Counted from the first letter of the stretch, positions 25,202 to 37,213 are shown. The stretch is DNA of 64,000 nucleotides from Paramecium tetraurelia (GCF_000165425.1 NW_001799366.1:231254-295253), one strand, 5' to 3'. A program made the numbers and translations. The notes: generated by a model not told the origin, from the sequence alone.

Positions 25202-27304
25202 TCATTTTCTAAGAACTTGAGATTTAATCATTCCATTATAGGTTGACTATCTCTTCATTTGGGATGGCCTTGTATTGGATTCCTTTTATTGCTATTGTGC
25301 TGCATGTTTCTAAGAAACTCGTCTGACTTGAGTCTGCATCTTCGAAATCATTTACTTGTGTTTATAGAATAAACAAGGGTACATTAAGGACAAATGTCGA
25401 ATTTGATCAAAGTAATCACTTCTTTATTGAATACTCAATTCGCCTTTATTCAAATATATTTTGAGTTGCATGAAGTAATCCAGTTTATTTTGATCAAATT
25501 CATCTGAATCTATTTTAAAGTGAAATTTCCATCTATTCCATATTTTATTTTCTGTCTATTGCATAAACTAAGCCAACAAATTTAATAAACTCAATATGGT
25601 TATTGAATCGAGTTTATGATGCTTAATGATTTCCATGAATTCTTCTGGCAAAATCAAATCTAAAATATAATTGGAATCCTTAAGATAGATGGGTTCATTC
25701 AATTATTGATGTAATTCCTATCTCAACTGTTTAAAATAACAAATGAGATTGCTTATGGAAATCCAAGAGAGTTGCTAATTGTTTTTCAAACCAAATAGAA
25801 TGCAATAAAAATGATGTAATGAATGTTGTGTATAATCCTTTTAAGTCAAAAGATGATTTACAATACGATTGAGACGATCATTGTCATTCATCCATTCTCT
25901 GAAGATCACACAAACATTCTACATTAAATCATCGTAATTGGTTAGATACTCTAAAAACTAAATTAGCTAATTGTCATAGTCATTCTCAACTTCTTATTCG
26001 TGTATTTCTATTTTATTAAAATGCAAACAGAAAGGATGCATATTAGTAAATAGTTCATAAAGAGTCTTATTCTCCACATACTAAGGAATATGAAGAATAG
26101 ATTGAGCATATTGATGAGGTTGCTTTAAATCCTCTTACAATTTCTTTTATTGTACCAATATTGATCCCAATTATTTGAAGTCCTTTTGAAAATCACTCTT
26201 TTAATCAAACAATTATCGGTCATATTACTTAAAGAGGTTCTCCAATTCTAATGACTTTAAACCAACTGCATTCATTCTTATCTCTGCCTATTTCAAATCA
26301 CTCATCTGAAGTACAGCCTATTTATATTCATTAAACTCCTATTGGATGGATAATATTTAGGTTTCCAACGAATCGCATTTTCTTTAGTATTGTTACTCCT
26401 GCAATTTAAATTCCTTTTCTGCCCTTATTAATTTGTCTTCTGTTAGATTCTTTTGTTAGATTGCCTCTTCAAATTATTACTTAAATTACGAGATTTGATA
26501 TTCAATATAGTCTGTACAACTCTTATCCATCCATTACATAGCTACATCAATCAAGACCACCCAAAATTTCCAAAAATATTCTAAAAATGTGGCCAATTTA
26601 ATGTCCATTCTAGAAACCTGTTTAATTAGGAGTGTTACCATTTCTGATACCATTTCCATTGTGTCAGATAAATGTTTTAATTTAAAATTCTCAGCTGGAG
26701 TCTATTGTTGATTAAATATTGATCCAATAATCTTCTTATCCAATTGCTGCAAAGTATTGTAAAATATAAACAATATTTTACTATCAAGATTGCTTTGCAT
26801 TTTTTCCTCCTTCCATCTCTATATTTCGTACTGATTGCTCAGCAATTAAACCTTAACAGATTCTGACAATTCTGTTATACTGTCAATCAAAAATTCGTGA
26901 TTCCTTGCTAAAAAGCTGTTCGATTCAAACAATAACTGAATAGGCACTATGTCCTACTCCGTTTAACTTTTTTTTATTTCCAAATATTCCTTACTGACAT
27001 TATTACTTTTTGTCTTGAGTTCCCTATCCTATAATCTCCTTTAGGATTTCGTCAGGGAAGGACAACGAGAAAGAGATAACTAAGAACTTGTTAACAATTG
27101 TCCATTCTATCGAAATTTATACAATGCCGTGTTAGGTGTTTTTGTATAAAATAATTCAGTTTTTGTTTTCTTATGAGTTGTTCTAACTGTTTTAGGTTGT
27201 TTAAAATGATCAGCCAAATTAGAGCAAAAATCTGCATCATTAAAGATTAGATCTGTTTCAGTACCTAAAGTTAATTTATTTGCTGCCTTAATTTTAGATT
27301 TCAT
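25202..27304 (-). CDS. Coiled-coil protein, 700 aa, unknown function
   Basis: Single exon from ATG at 27304 to TGA 25202-25204. The N-terminal 80 residues are basic and low in helix; from about residue 90 to 640 the protein is heptad-like helix rich in Gln, Lys, Glu, Leu, with no membrane span. The last 40 residues are Gln/Arg/Lys-rich. Such proteins in ciliates are often cytoskeletal or basal-body components, but no specific family is recognised. Confidence 0.75.
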
Positions 27305-28054
27305 ATAAAAATATAATTATATATTTATGTATTTCTATGAAATTAAGCATAATCAATATGTTAATTTAATAATTCATTATTACATATATCTAAATCAACT
27401 CTAGTAAAAAAATAAATAATTCTCTTATTTACTTTAATTAAGATAACCTTAATTTTTAAACCTTTCTGTTACTCCAAATTTTAATCAATTTTATATATAT
27501 CAAGCTCTGTCATCTACAGAAATGATTAACAGTATATATTTATTATTTATTGATTGAGCATATGAATCAAAATATCTTTACTCTTTTTACTAAGCCAAAT
27601 TTCTATTTTATAATAACTATAAATGATTTGAATATGTGATAAAGATATTTAGTAAGATTTTAAAACATTCTTGAAAATTTTTAGAATGTCAAGCACTAAG
27701 ACTGTAAAAATAGTAACAATTTACAAACTTATAAACTTTAACACCAAAACAAAATTCAAATATGTCTCCAGTTACAAATAACCCCTGATTGTGAATTAGT
27801 AAAAGATCCAGTTTTTATAGAAGTTAAAAACTTCCAAATTAGCAGAAAAGAAATTTTACGCTAAATATTGCAGTACGCTTCCTGTAAATGAAAAACTAAA
27901 ACCACTAAATTATATTTTAACAAACCAATAATGTTTCATATGTCTTTTGAATCTTATTAATTTTTTTTAGCAGTAAACTAATCACATGCAAATAATTAGA
28001 TAGCCAATAGCCTCATTAGAATAATAAAATAATATTTAATATTTATAAAGTAGA
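27305..28054. other. AT-rich stretch, no gene supported
   Basis: About 750 bp at roughly 75-80% A+T between the coiled-coil gene start and the first ART-like copy. No protein-like frame found on either strand. Confidence 0.5.
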
Positions 28055-29585
28055 TCATTTTTTTTCATGTATTAAAATTCTATAAGGTCTAACATCTTTT
28101 GAGTCATTTACCACAAAATAGTGAACACTTTTCATCCTCTCACTTTATCTAATCTTTCTTGGATTGACTCTTGACATGAGGATTACAGCAAATTTTTTAT
28201 TACAAACTTAAGTATAGTCAGCATATCCATCATTAATACAAACATTAAAATTATTCGAAAAATAAATTCCATTTCTTACTTTCACTTGGTTTTTGAATTC
28301 ATCAACACAGAAATCATCTGAATAATGATTTCTCTAACCAGTTTTTAGATTATTTTTCACAATTGAACTAACGCAATGTTGCTTTGTACCATGGTACATA
28401 ATCCTCCATTCATTCGCGTTACCATTCATTAATAACCAATCTTCATTGTCTCCATATTTTTTTATATTTAACCCAAATCCATAACAACCTCTTGGAAAAT
28501 AATAATCATATCTATATTCAGGAGGTCCTCTCTCTTCTTTCTCTTGAAAACTATCCCATTTCATATTGTGCTAAGGATTTAAATCACTAAATGAAAGTAC
28601 AACTCCATTTGCACCTGCTTAATCAAAATAAACTAACTATTCAATATTGCCATTACAATATTCGTTCAAAAATTTTTATGCTTAAGGATTATTTTTAATC
28701 TGGTTTTAAATCTCTTAGATATTTTTTCCTGTAATTTAAAATTTAATTTCAAAACTTCCTTTTGATACTCCCAAAATTTCAAATTTTAATCAATTGAAAT
28801 ATTAAGTGAATTTGATAGTTTTTATTTAAATTCTAATAAATGCTATTCTAATAATTAAGTATCATTCACAATGGAATCATAATCAAGATTAGTGTTTCTA
28901 ACTTTAAGACAAGACTAATCAGAACCATATGCTCCTAAAATTGAATCAAATCCAAATGAAAACTATTAACTTGTTGCTAGTAATTCTCTATTTTAATCTC
29001 TTAATAACGATTCCTTTAACAGATAAATGCTAATTCAGGATTTGAAACCTCAATTTTCTACTTTACATGAGGAATTGATTTCGCTTAACCTGAATCCTTT
29101 AATTTAGTAAATAGTAATTATTAATATTAATTTTTATAGTATTATTTTTGATTATTTGTAAGTTCATTATTATTGTCTAACTTTTATATTTCTTAGTTTA
29201 ATGTCACTATTTATTGCTGAATTGGTTGTTTTTAAACTTTTTATTATATTGCTGTCTATTTAACAATTGGTTATACGATTTATTCAATCATTTCCTAATA
29301 TTGTAATCTTATCCTTTCATCCTCTTGCTCTTATCTAATCTTTTCTTATTCAACCTTCCTTATATTTTCTTCTTCAAGTTATAATATCCTTTCTTGCTCT
29401 TATCTTATTTTTTCTTATTCATCTTTCCTTTTATTTTCCTCTTCAAGCTATTGTATCCTTTCTTACTCCTCTCTAATTTTTTCTTATTCAGCCTTCCTTC
29501 TATCTTCTTTTTCAATTAATTTTTTTCTTTCAATCTTTTCCAATTCGTTTTTCGTATATTGAAAAAACTTAAAAAGAAGGTTCAT
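28055..29585 (-). pseudogene. ART-like family copy 1, frameshifted
   Basis: Paralogue of the intact copy at 31313-33016. It starts with ATG at 29585, a short N-terminus (MNLLFKFFQ) and a Glu/Lys/Arg/Gln coiled coil, then the shared middle domain, and ends with the PARP-like domain containing WRIMYHGTKQ, NGIYFSNNF and YFVVND, TGA at 28055-28057. Compared with copy 2 one base is missing near 29026-29038 and two are inserted near 28780-28792. Net displacement is +1, confirmed by the start-stop distance, so the C-terminal domain is out of frame with the start. No intron explains this. The C-terminal part itself has no TGA, so decay is recent, or the fragment starts elsewhere. Confidence 0.7.
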
Positions 29586-30170
29586 TTATTTATATTTAGG
29601 ATTGTATTTCTATCATAAAAACTTATAATTAAAACTTTATTCAATTAAGAAGGAAATAATAGAATTAATTTTGTTTTATTTTTTAATTATAATTCAAATT
29701 GGGTTGATAATAGAATTTCAAATAAATTTTTTAATTCCTCAAATAATTTTCAAGTATTGGGTAACACAAATAAAAATATTCTTGAATATTTTCTGTTGAG
29801 TAAAATAAGAGGATTGTATATTTTAAAATATATTTAATTCTACATTTCTAGAAATCAAAATAATATATTACATATTATTCTTATTTATTATAAAGTATCT
29901 GATATTGTTATTGCTACTTAAAGATGCATCTAATTGTTAGATAGAACTAAATTGTTTTCTCAATTTCTTTTTTTTTAATTTAAATTGTTATATTGATGAT
30001 TCTAGAGAGGATACTTAATGATGAACATCGCAAAGATTGAAAGGAAATAAATATGGAAATAGAAACGATAATTACAAGGTCTAATAATTTTTTATAATTG
30101 CTAATTTATTGTATATTTAACAATTCTTAATAATATAAAATTCTACAAAGATATTTAACCAGCATTTCAT
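29586..30170. other. AT-rich spacer upstream of copy 1
   Basis: Roughly 80% A+T. A short segment near 29700-29730 resembles the flank of copy 2 near 33120-33150, so it is part of the duplicated unit. No gene supported. Confidence 0.5.
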
Positions 30171-30585
30171 ATGAAACTAAAAAAATATATTAAATTTCAT
30201 CCTCAAAGATTTTTTATTCTAGTTTTGATTTTCTTTTAGTATACAAGGTACATTATTAAGTGTGTCTCAAATAGGATTATTTACAATAATCACATCTTAT
30301 TTGTTAAAATTTTGTTTTCGAAGCTCATTTAGTATGAGACATAATATTAATGCTAGGTTAATTATTAAAACAATCATAAATAGGTTAATTCAATCAATAC
30401 TTATTTAAGGATTATAGAACTACTCTTGATTGGTAAAAAATTATATCAAACTATTTTGGGATATTGAAGAAGCAAGCCCATAGGTATTCATAATCTTCGA
30501 CTCATTTTTAAGTTCGGAAATTGATTTAAATGCGGTTGAAGTTTATCAAGCTAATTTTGAGTTTTTAGATCTTCCAATTTCATGA
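30171..30585 (+). CDS. Doubtful small gene or gene remnant
   Basis: Two exons (30171-30432, 30470-30585) joined by a 37-nt intron, long for this genome, give 125 aa. The first exon starts MKLKKYIKFHPQRFF followed by a hydrophobic segment; the second is convincingly protein-like (EASPQVFIIFDSF, NAVEVYQANFEFLDL). It may be the end of a larger decayed gene. No family recognised. The protein-like second exon is the main reason to list it. Confidence 0.3.
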
Positions 30586-31312
30586 TAACATATGATTAAA
30601 TATTTTTTCCAGTTGTATCAACTGATGGGCCCATCAATCATTATAGACATAAGTGATCGCACTTAACAAAACTTATTAGTTCATAAAGTATTTTAACTTA
30701 TTTATTTTATTTTAAATCTCATTCAATACAATTAAGGCTAAATTTAAATAAATTGAATAATGAAGTATTTTATTGATGCTATCTAACATGTTTATTTTAT
30801 GTATGCAATCAAGATCTTTCCCTAGGGAAGCACAGACTAAATAATTGGATTTTTTGATTGATTTTACCACAAGAATCTAAAATTATTGAAATTATCTACA
30901 TTTTAATTAATTCTATTCATAATTTTTAATAACAAGCAGAAGAATACTTTAAGTACGATGGCATTATCATTTGGAGTATAGTTTTTGCATTCAAGATTTT
31001 CAGAATATATAGGTAAAATCAAAAATTGTAATACTGAGAATAACTAGAGTGTGTATCCTTGATTAAATACTGTTTTAAATTAAGTATAATTGAGGATGCA
31101 AGTAACAGTCTGCACAACCAGAACTGCATAGATAAATAAAATTCTTCAATTTCATCCTTAAATTGAATTATAGTGGAATAACATATCTTTTATGATTTAA
31201 TAGCTAAAATTGAAGTAATCATGATTGTTAATTGGCTCTAAAATATATAATAGAATTTAAAATTATTTATAACTCTTTTTAAAATAATAAGTTTTGGATT
31301 TCATATAGTAGA
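30586..31312. other. AT-rich spacer, no gene supported
   Basis: About 730 bp without a supported frame, lying between the remnant and the stop of ART-like copy 2. Confidence 0.5.
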
Positions 31313-33016
31313 TCATTTTTTTTCATGTAATAAAATTCTATATGGTCTAACATCTTCTGATTTATTAATAACAAAATATTGCCATGGGATCATTTCTGAA
31401 CTTTGTCTAATTTTTTTTGGATTGACTCTTGACATAAAGATTACAGCAAATTGTTTATCACCAATATAAGTGTAGTTAGCATATCCATCTTTAATACAGA
31501 CATTAAAATTATTTGAAAAATAAATTCCATTCCCTACCTTCACTTGGTTGTTGAATTCATCTAAACAGGTGTAATTGGAACAACGATTTTAAGTTCCAGG
31601 TTGTAAATTACTTTTCACAATTCCACCAACAAAGTGTTGTTTTGTTCCATGATACATAATCCTCCATTCATTCTGGTTACCATTCATTAATATCCAATCT
31701 TAATTATCTCCATATTTTTTTACATTTAACCCAAATCCATAACAACCTATTGGAAAATAATAATCATATCTATGATAAGGAGGACCTCTCTATTCTTTCT
31801 CATGAAAACCATCCCAACTCATATTGTGAGAAGGATTAAAATCATCAGAAGATAGAACAGCTCCTGATGCACTTGCTTTATCAAAATAAGCTACCTATTC
31901 AATTTTGCCATTACAATATTCCTTCAGAAATTTTTAGGCTTCTGGTTTATTGTAAATCTATTATTGGATGTCATCGATTTTGTTTCCTGTAATTTAAAAT
32001 TTAATTTCAAAACTTCCCTTTGATACTCCCAAAATTTCAATTTAATCAATTGAAATATTAAGTGAATTTGATAGTTTTTATTTAAATTCTAATAAATGCT
32101 ATTCTAATAATTGAGTATCATTCACAATGGAATCATAATCAAGATTAGTGTTTCTAACTTTAAGACAAGACTAATCAGAACCATATGCTCCTAAAATTGA
32201 ATCAAATCCATTTGAATACTATTAACTTGTTGCTAGTAATTCTCTATTTTAATCTCTTAATAACGATTCCTTTAAAACATAAAGTGCTAATTCTGGATTT
32301 GAAGCCTCAATATTTTACTTTATATGAGGAATTGATTTCGCTTAACCTGAATCCTTTAATTTTGTAAATAGTTATTATTAAAATTAATGTTTATAATATT
32401 ATTTTTGATTATTTGTAAGTTTATTATTATTGTCTAATTTTTATATTTCTTAGTTTAATGTCACTATTTATTGTTGAATTGGTTGTTTTTAAATTTGTTA
32501 TTGCTTCAATACTTAATCTTAAATTGGTTATAAGAGCTAATTATTCCTTTCCTTTTATTGCTATACTCTCTTTCTATCTTCTTGCTATTATCTTATTTTT
32601 TCTTATTCTATTTTCCTTCTATTTTCTTCTTCGAGGTATCTATTCCTTTCCTACTCCTATCTTCTATTCTCTTCTTCGACCTTCCTTTTATTCTCTTCTT
32701 CGATTTACCTTATCCTTTCTTGCTCTTCTATCCTTTTTTCCTATTCAACTTTTCTTCTATTTTCTTCTTCAATCTATCTTTTCCTTACTTCCTCCTATAT
32801 TATTTTTTCTTATTCCACTTTCCTTCTTTTTTCTTCTTCGAGTTATTAGTTCCTTTCTTGCTCTTCTCTGATTTTTTCTTATTCCACCTTTTTTATATAT
32901 TCTTCTTCAAGTAATCTTTATCCCCTCTTGTTTTCCTCTTTTTTTATCCAATATTGAAACAACTAAATAATGAAATAAGAAACAATTATGTTTCCTATAA
33001 ACTCTAAGAGGATCAT
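31313..33016 (-). CDS. ART-like family copy 2, intact (PARP-like C-terminus)
   Basis: One uninterrupted 567-aa frame. Residues about 1-25 are hydrophobic (MILLEFIGNIIV...). About 30-190 is a charged coiled coil of repeated units such as LEEENRRKVEQEK. The middle (about 215-400) is alpha/beta and includes ILGAYGSDQSCLKVRN and ILGVSKGSFEIKFQITG. The C-terminus fits the PARP/ADP-ribosyltransferase fold: WRIMYHGTKQ (His), VGNGIYFSNNF (Tyr), FAVIFMSRVNP, and QYFVINKSEDVRPYRILL, which aligns with the end of PARP domains. The third catalytic position, Glu in PARP1, is Gln here. Substrate unknown; mono-ADP-ribosylation or a non-catalytic role are both possible. It is one of three tandem copies. Confidence 0.7.
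32540..32950 (-). repeat. Tandem Glu/Lys/Arg-rich coding repeat
   Basis: On the plus strand this shows as repeated TCTTCTTC / TTTTTCTTATTC units of about 36-39 bp. On the coding (minus) strand the units encode LEEEN(K/R)R(K)VEQEK-like heptads of copy 2. A shorter version is in copy 1 (about 29300-29560); it is absent from copy 3. Hydrophobic plus-strand frames here are antisense shadows. Confidence 0.75.
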
Positions 33017-33476
33017 TTATTAATAATTTTGGATTTTATTTCTCTAAAAAACTTAATTATGCTTTTAATAGAATTTAACCTTTTTTTATTTGTTTAATTT
33101 CATTTTTCAAGTTTGATTGAATAATAATAGAATTTCAAATAAAATTTTATCATACCCTCTAATTCATATAAAAATTATTAAGTAAATCTTAAAAAGATAT
33201 TATGTCATACTTTCCTGATAAATTTAATCAGATAACTTCTACATTTCTCTAAATCAAACTAAGATACCTTTCCATATAATTTTTAATAATGACATTTGAT
33301 CCACAATTAAATCTTAATATCAAAATCTTCTTAAAATTAATTAAGTTTATAATTATTTGAAAATATTCATGCGAGGAAATTTATCCTTACATCAATCTTT
33401 TTTTATAAAAATTTATTAAAACAATAAAATCAATTATCTTGTTTTTATCTAAACAATCTATCAAAAAATTTAAAAT
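33017..33476. other. AT-rich spacer
   Basis: No supported gene in these 460 bp. Part (33110-33150) resembles the DNA upstream of copy 1. Confidence 0.5.
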
Positions 33477-34182
33477 ATGAAATCAATTTATTCCTTATCT
33501 CCAACTTCAAAGGACTTAATAATTCCGGAATGTTTAAAACTTTTTTTATGAGATTTTAAGAATAGGTGGTCTACGAAAGTAAATATGATAACCTATTTGA
33601 TATTGAGAGAAAAGATATTTAAAAAGAAATATAAACGATTATTGGAACTATTCGTGTATCAGATTCGCAGTATCCAAATTCATAATGGCCATTCTAAATC
33701 TTTATATTTATGCACAATTTTATAATTTTCTAATTGTTCAAGAATTAATTTCGGACAAAATGTACAAGTATTAAGATTGCAACTTACCATAAATAAGAAT
33801 AATAACAAATATATATTAAGTCTTTTAATAATATGTACTTAACTTCACATACACTTTAATTTAGTTGTATGAAGATGTTATTGAGAGTGCCAAAGTTAAA
33901 GATGGCAAAGAATTATATGCAATGAGTCTTACTAAATAAACTTAATTACACAATATTATAAGCCCGATTTCACATGAAACAATAATTAAACATTGTGAAT
34001 GTAATTAAGGAAAAAAATTATCTGCTTTTCAACTCAAGAAGCGTTATATAAGTTTTGATTAAGGATACAGAGAACAGATTTAGGATACAGAGAACATTAT
34101 CTCTTTAATAGAATTATTTTTACTAATCACTTAAGGGTTTGACTTTGAAAGTTTATTTGAGTATTATAAAATATTAATGTGA
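33477..34182 (+). CDS. Probable gene of unknown function, possibly truncated
   Basis: Exons 33477-33531, 33561-33578 and 33608-34182 (two 29-nt introns) sum to 215 aa; two further 30-nt in-frame introns are possible. The product is protein-like throughout (FAVSKFIMAILNLY, QLYEDVIESAKVKDG, SAFQLKKRYISFDQG) with a hydrophobic segment near residue 45. After the TGA at 34180 the same frame stays protein-like for about 70 codons to 34411, so either a long intron hides the TGA or it is a premature stop in a larger, decaying gene. No family recognised. Confidence 0.45.
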
Positions 34183-34982
34183 AATTGGTGGAAAAAAAAA
34201 AGAAAGGATCTTTAATAAGTTAAATCAATCCGATGGTGGCTAAATTCAGAATAAATCGAAGACTTAAGTTTTATTGATATTTTTATGATTAGTAAATTAT
34301 TATTTCCAATCAAAATCTTCTCCCTTTGCGCTGATAAACAACAATCAGATAATTGGAATTTTCTTTTTAAATAAAGAATGTAGTATGATTCAAATTTATT
34401 AATTTGAAAATCATTTTTACAAATATATTCTATTTAAATTTGTAATTAACTCTTAAAATGTCATTATATATATTATTATTATTAATTTATAAAAAAGATA
34501 GAAGAATTATTTCCAAGTACACTGTACACTGGTATTATATATGAAGTACATTTATTACTAAAAGATCTCTCAAAAGTAATATCGAAAATATAAATTTTAA
34601 TACTGGTAACAACTTATTAAACCCACATAAATAGTTTTTCTATTATTTAGAACATTGAGAGTTATGGATGAAAACTCAATAAAGAAGAGTTTACTGAGAT
34701 TTTTTAACATGACATGAAATTCTATTTTATAAACAGTTTTTTTTAATACTGTTCCAAAATTAAATATAATTCATGCAGAGGTAGAGATAATGTTTCTAAG
34801 ATAATAAATTAAAGGGATAAAATGATATGGAAGAAACATAAGAAAAAGGAAAAAAAAAAGAATTTGAAAATTAGTATAAAGACTTTAGAATCTAATATCA
34901 GAATATTTATATAATAGATTTACCTTTGATTAAATATATTATTTTTAAATTATGTACAATTGAGAACCAAGCTTACTGGTTG
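34183..34982. other. AT-rich stretch up to assembly gap
   Basis: Apart from the possible 3' continuation of the preceding gene to about 34411, no gene is supported. Confidence 0.45.
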
Positions 34983-35146
34983 NNNNNNNNNNNNNNNNNN
35001 NNNNNNNNNNNNNNNNNNNNNNNNNNNNNNNNNNNNNNNNNNNNNNNNNNNNNNNNNNNNNNNNNNNNNNNNNNNNNNNNNNNNNNNNNNNNNNNNNNNN
35101 NNNNNNNNNNNNNNNNNNNNNNNNNNNNNNNNACAATTGAGAACCA
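34956..35146. repeat. 14-bp direct repeat flanking the assembly gap
   Basis: ACAATTGAGAACCA occurs at 34956-34969 and again at 35133-35146, immediately right of the N run. This suggests that the gap covers a local repeat that the assembly could not resolve. Confidence 0.8.
34983..35132. other. Assembly gap (150 N)
   Basis: Run of 150 undetermined bases. Frames drawn through it are meaningless. Confidence 1.
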
Positions 35147-35363
35147 TCACAAATTGTTTAGAACATCTCATCATTCATCCCTTCATAATCAAAATTTAAG
35201 ACCTCAAAATTCTCATCTTTAAATTGAATTATAATTTAACAACCTATTCTAAAATATTAACAAATGAAAAAATTATGATTGTTAAATCGCATATATAGTA
35301 GATAATAGAGGTCAAAATCATTTGCAAGTCTATAAATAATAAATAATAATAATACATAATAGA

Positions 35364-36589
35364 TCATTCTTTTTAATGTAATAAAATTCTATATGGCCTA
35401 ACATCTTCTGAATTATTGATTACGAAAAATCTTTAAGCAATCATTTCTTTGCTTTGTCTAATTTCTCTTGGGTTGACTCTTGACATAAAGATCACAGCGA
35501 ATTGTTTATTACCAATTTAAGTGTAGTTAGTATATCCAAAACAAACTTCAATCTTATCTGAGAAATAAATTCCATTCCCTACCTTCACTTGGTTGTTGAA
35601 TTCATCAAAACATAGTTAATCACAATAACTATTATTGCTACCAGGTTTTAAATTAGTTTTCACAATTGAACTAACAAAGTGTTGTTTTGTACCATGATAC
35701 ATAATCCTCCATTCATTCTGGTTACCATTCTTTTATATCCAATCTTAATTATATCCATATTTTGCTACATTTAATCCAAATCCATAACATCCTATTGGAA
35801 AATAATAATCATATTTGTGATAAGGAGGACCTCTCTGTTATTTCTCAGGGTAAATATCCCAACTCTTATTGTAAGAAGGATTAAAATCATCAGATGAAAG
35901 TCTGATTCCATTAGCACTTACTTAATCAAAATATGCTATCTATTCAATTTTGCCATTACAATATTCCTTCAAAAATTTTAATGCTTCTGGTTTATTGTTA
36001 ATCTATTATTGGATGTCATTGATACTTTTTCCTGTAATTTAAAAATTAATTTCAAAACTTCCCTTTGATACTCCCAAAATTTCAATTTAATCAATTGAAA
36101 TATTAAGTGAATTTGATAGTTTTTATTTAAATTCTAATAAATGCTATTCTAATAATTGAGTATCATTCACAATGGAATCATAATCAAGATTAGTGTTTCT
36201 AACTTTAAGACAAGATTAATCAGAACCATATGCTCCTAAAATTGTATCAAATCCATTAAATTACTATTAACTATTAAGTAATAAGTCTCTATTTTAATCT
36301 CTTAATAAAGATTCTTTTAAAACATAAAATGCTAATTCAGGATTTGAAGCCTCAATATTTTAATTTACATGAGGAATTTATTTCGCCTCGTTTAATTTTG
36401 TAAATAATAATTATTAATATTAATGTTTATAGTATTATTTTTGATTATTTGTAAGTTCCTCATTATTATCTAAGTTTATTATTTCTTATTTTAATGTCTA
36501 TATTTATTGTTGGGTTGGTTGTTAACAAATTTTTTATTATATTGATGTCCATTTTAAGCCTCATTATTTAAAACTAATATTTAATTCAT
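35364..36589 (-). CDS. ART-like family copy 3, 5'-shortened
   Basis: Open frame homologous to copy 2 from the segment before the alpha/beta middle domain to the end (TGA 35364-35366): ILGAYGSDQSCLKVRN, GSFEINFQITG, WRIMYHGTKQ, VGNGIYFSDK, RFFVINNSEDVRPYRILL. The coiled-coil repeat is missing and no in-frame ATG precedes the homologous region. A start at 36589 works only if 36498-36526 is a 29-nt intron (exon 36527-36589, then 35364-36497; 398 aa), but that stretch matches coding sequence of copy 2. It is either a gene with a new 5' end or a truncated pseudogene without later damage. The third catalytic position is Arg. Confidence 0.55.
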
Positions 36590-37052
36590 ATTATAAATAT
36601 CTGCAAGAAATATTAAGTGTTTTAAGTATATTAATTGAAAATGGCAATTTAATAGAATTATAGAATAAAAGTTATTTTTTAATAGAATTCTGCTCTTTTA
36701 TTTATGATTCGAGAAATTTTGGAAATTAATTTTTTTGCTTTTATAAATTATATTTTTAACAGAAAAAAATATCTAAAAATAACAATTTAGTTCATTACAA
36801 TTTGCAAAAGTAAACCGTTAATCACCAATTATAAAAAAATGAAATTTAATAATATTTAGCAATTCCCTTAGAAAAGAAAATTTTGAGAAGGAAATTGCTA
36901 AATCTAATAATAAAATGAAATTGATTTCTTGATCTTCTGAGTAAAAGATCAAATACATGTCTCAGTGAAGAAAATAACAATTAAAGGCATTTTCTTGGAA
37001 AAGAAATTCTAAATTATTCTAAACAACAAATATAAATGTATAAAAACAAGAA
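36590..37052. other. AT-rich spacer
   Basis: No gene supported on either strand. Confidence 0.45.
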
Positions 37053-37213
37053 CTTCCTACTAATCTATTAATTGGATGGTGGTCAGCCTCTTATACGATT
37101 TTGATATATTCAGGTACATCTCTTAGGACATGCAAATTTTATTCATCCAAGATTTTTAATTTATAATTCTCGATTAGCTTTGAAGGTTTAGGATAAAAAA
37201 ATTCTGTAAATCT
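37053..37213 (-). pseudogene. Orphan coding fragment of unknown family
   Basis: Minus-strand frame with strongly protein-like content (RFTEFFYPKPSKLIENY, then ILDEQNLHVLRDVPEYI and ADHHPINRLVG). It has no start codon; upstream frames hit TGA, and a 35-nt intron that would extend it leaves the wrong phase. Most likely the remnant of a gene. The family is not recognised. Confidence 0.35.

Noticed and set aside
32458-32914. Long hydrophobic plus-strand frames rich in Phe, Leu and Ser
   Set aside because: They are the antisense of the Glu/Lys/Arg coiled-coil repeat of ART-like copy 2; poly-charged coding DNA always gives hydrophobic antisense frames.
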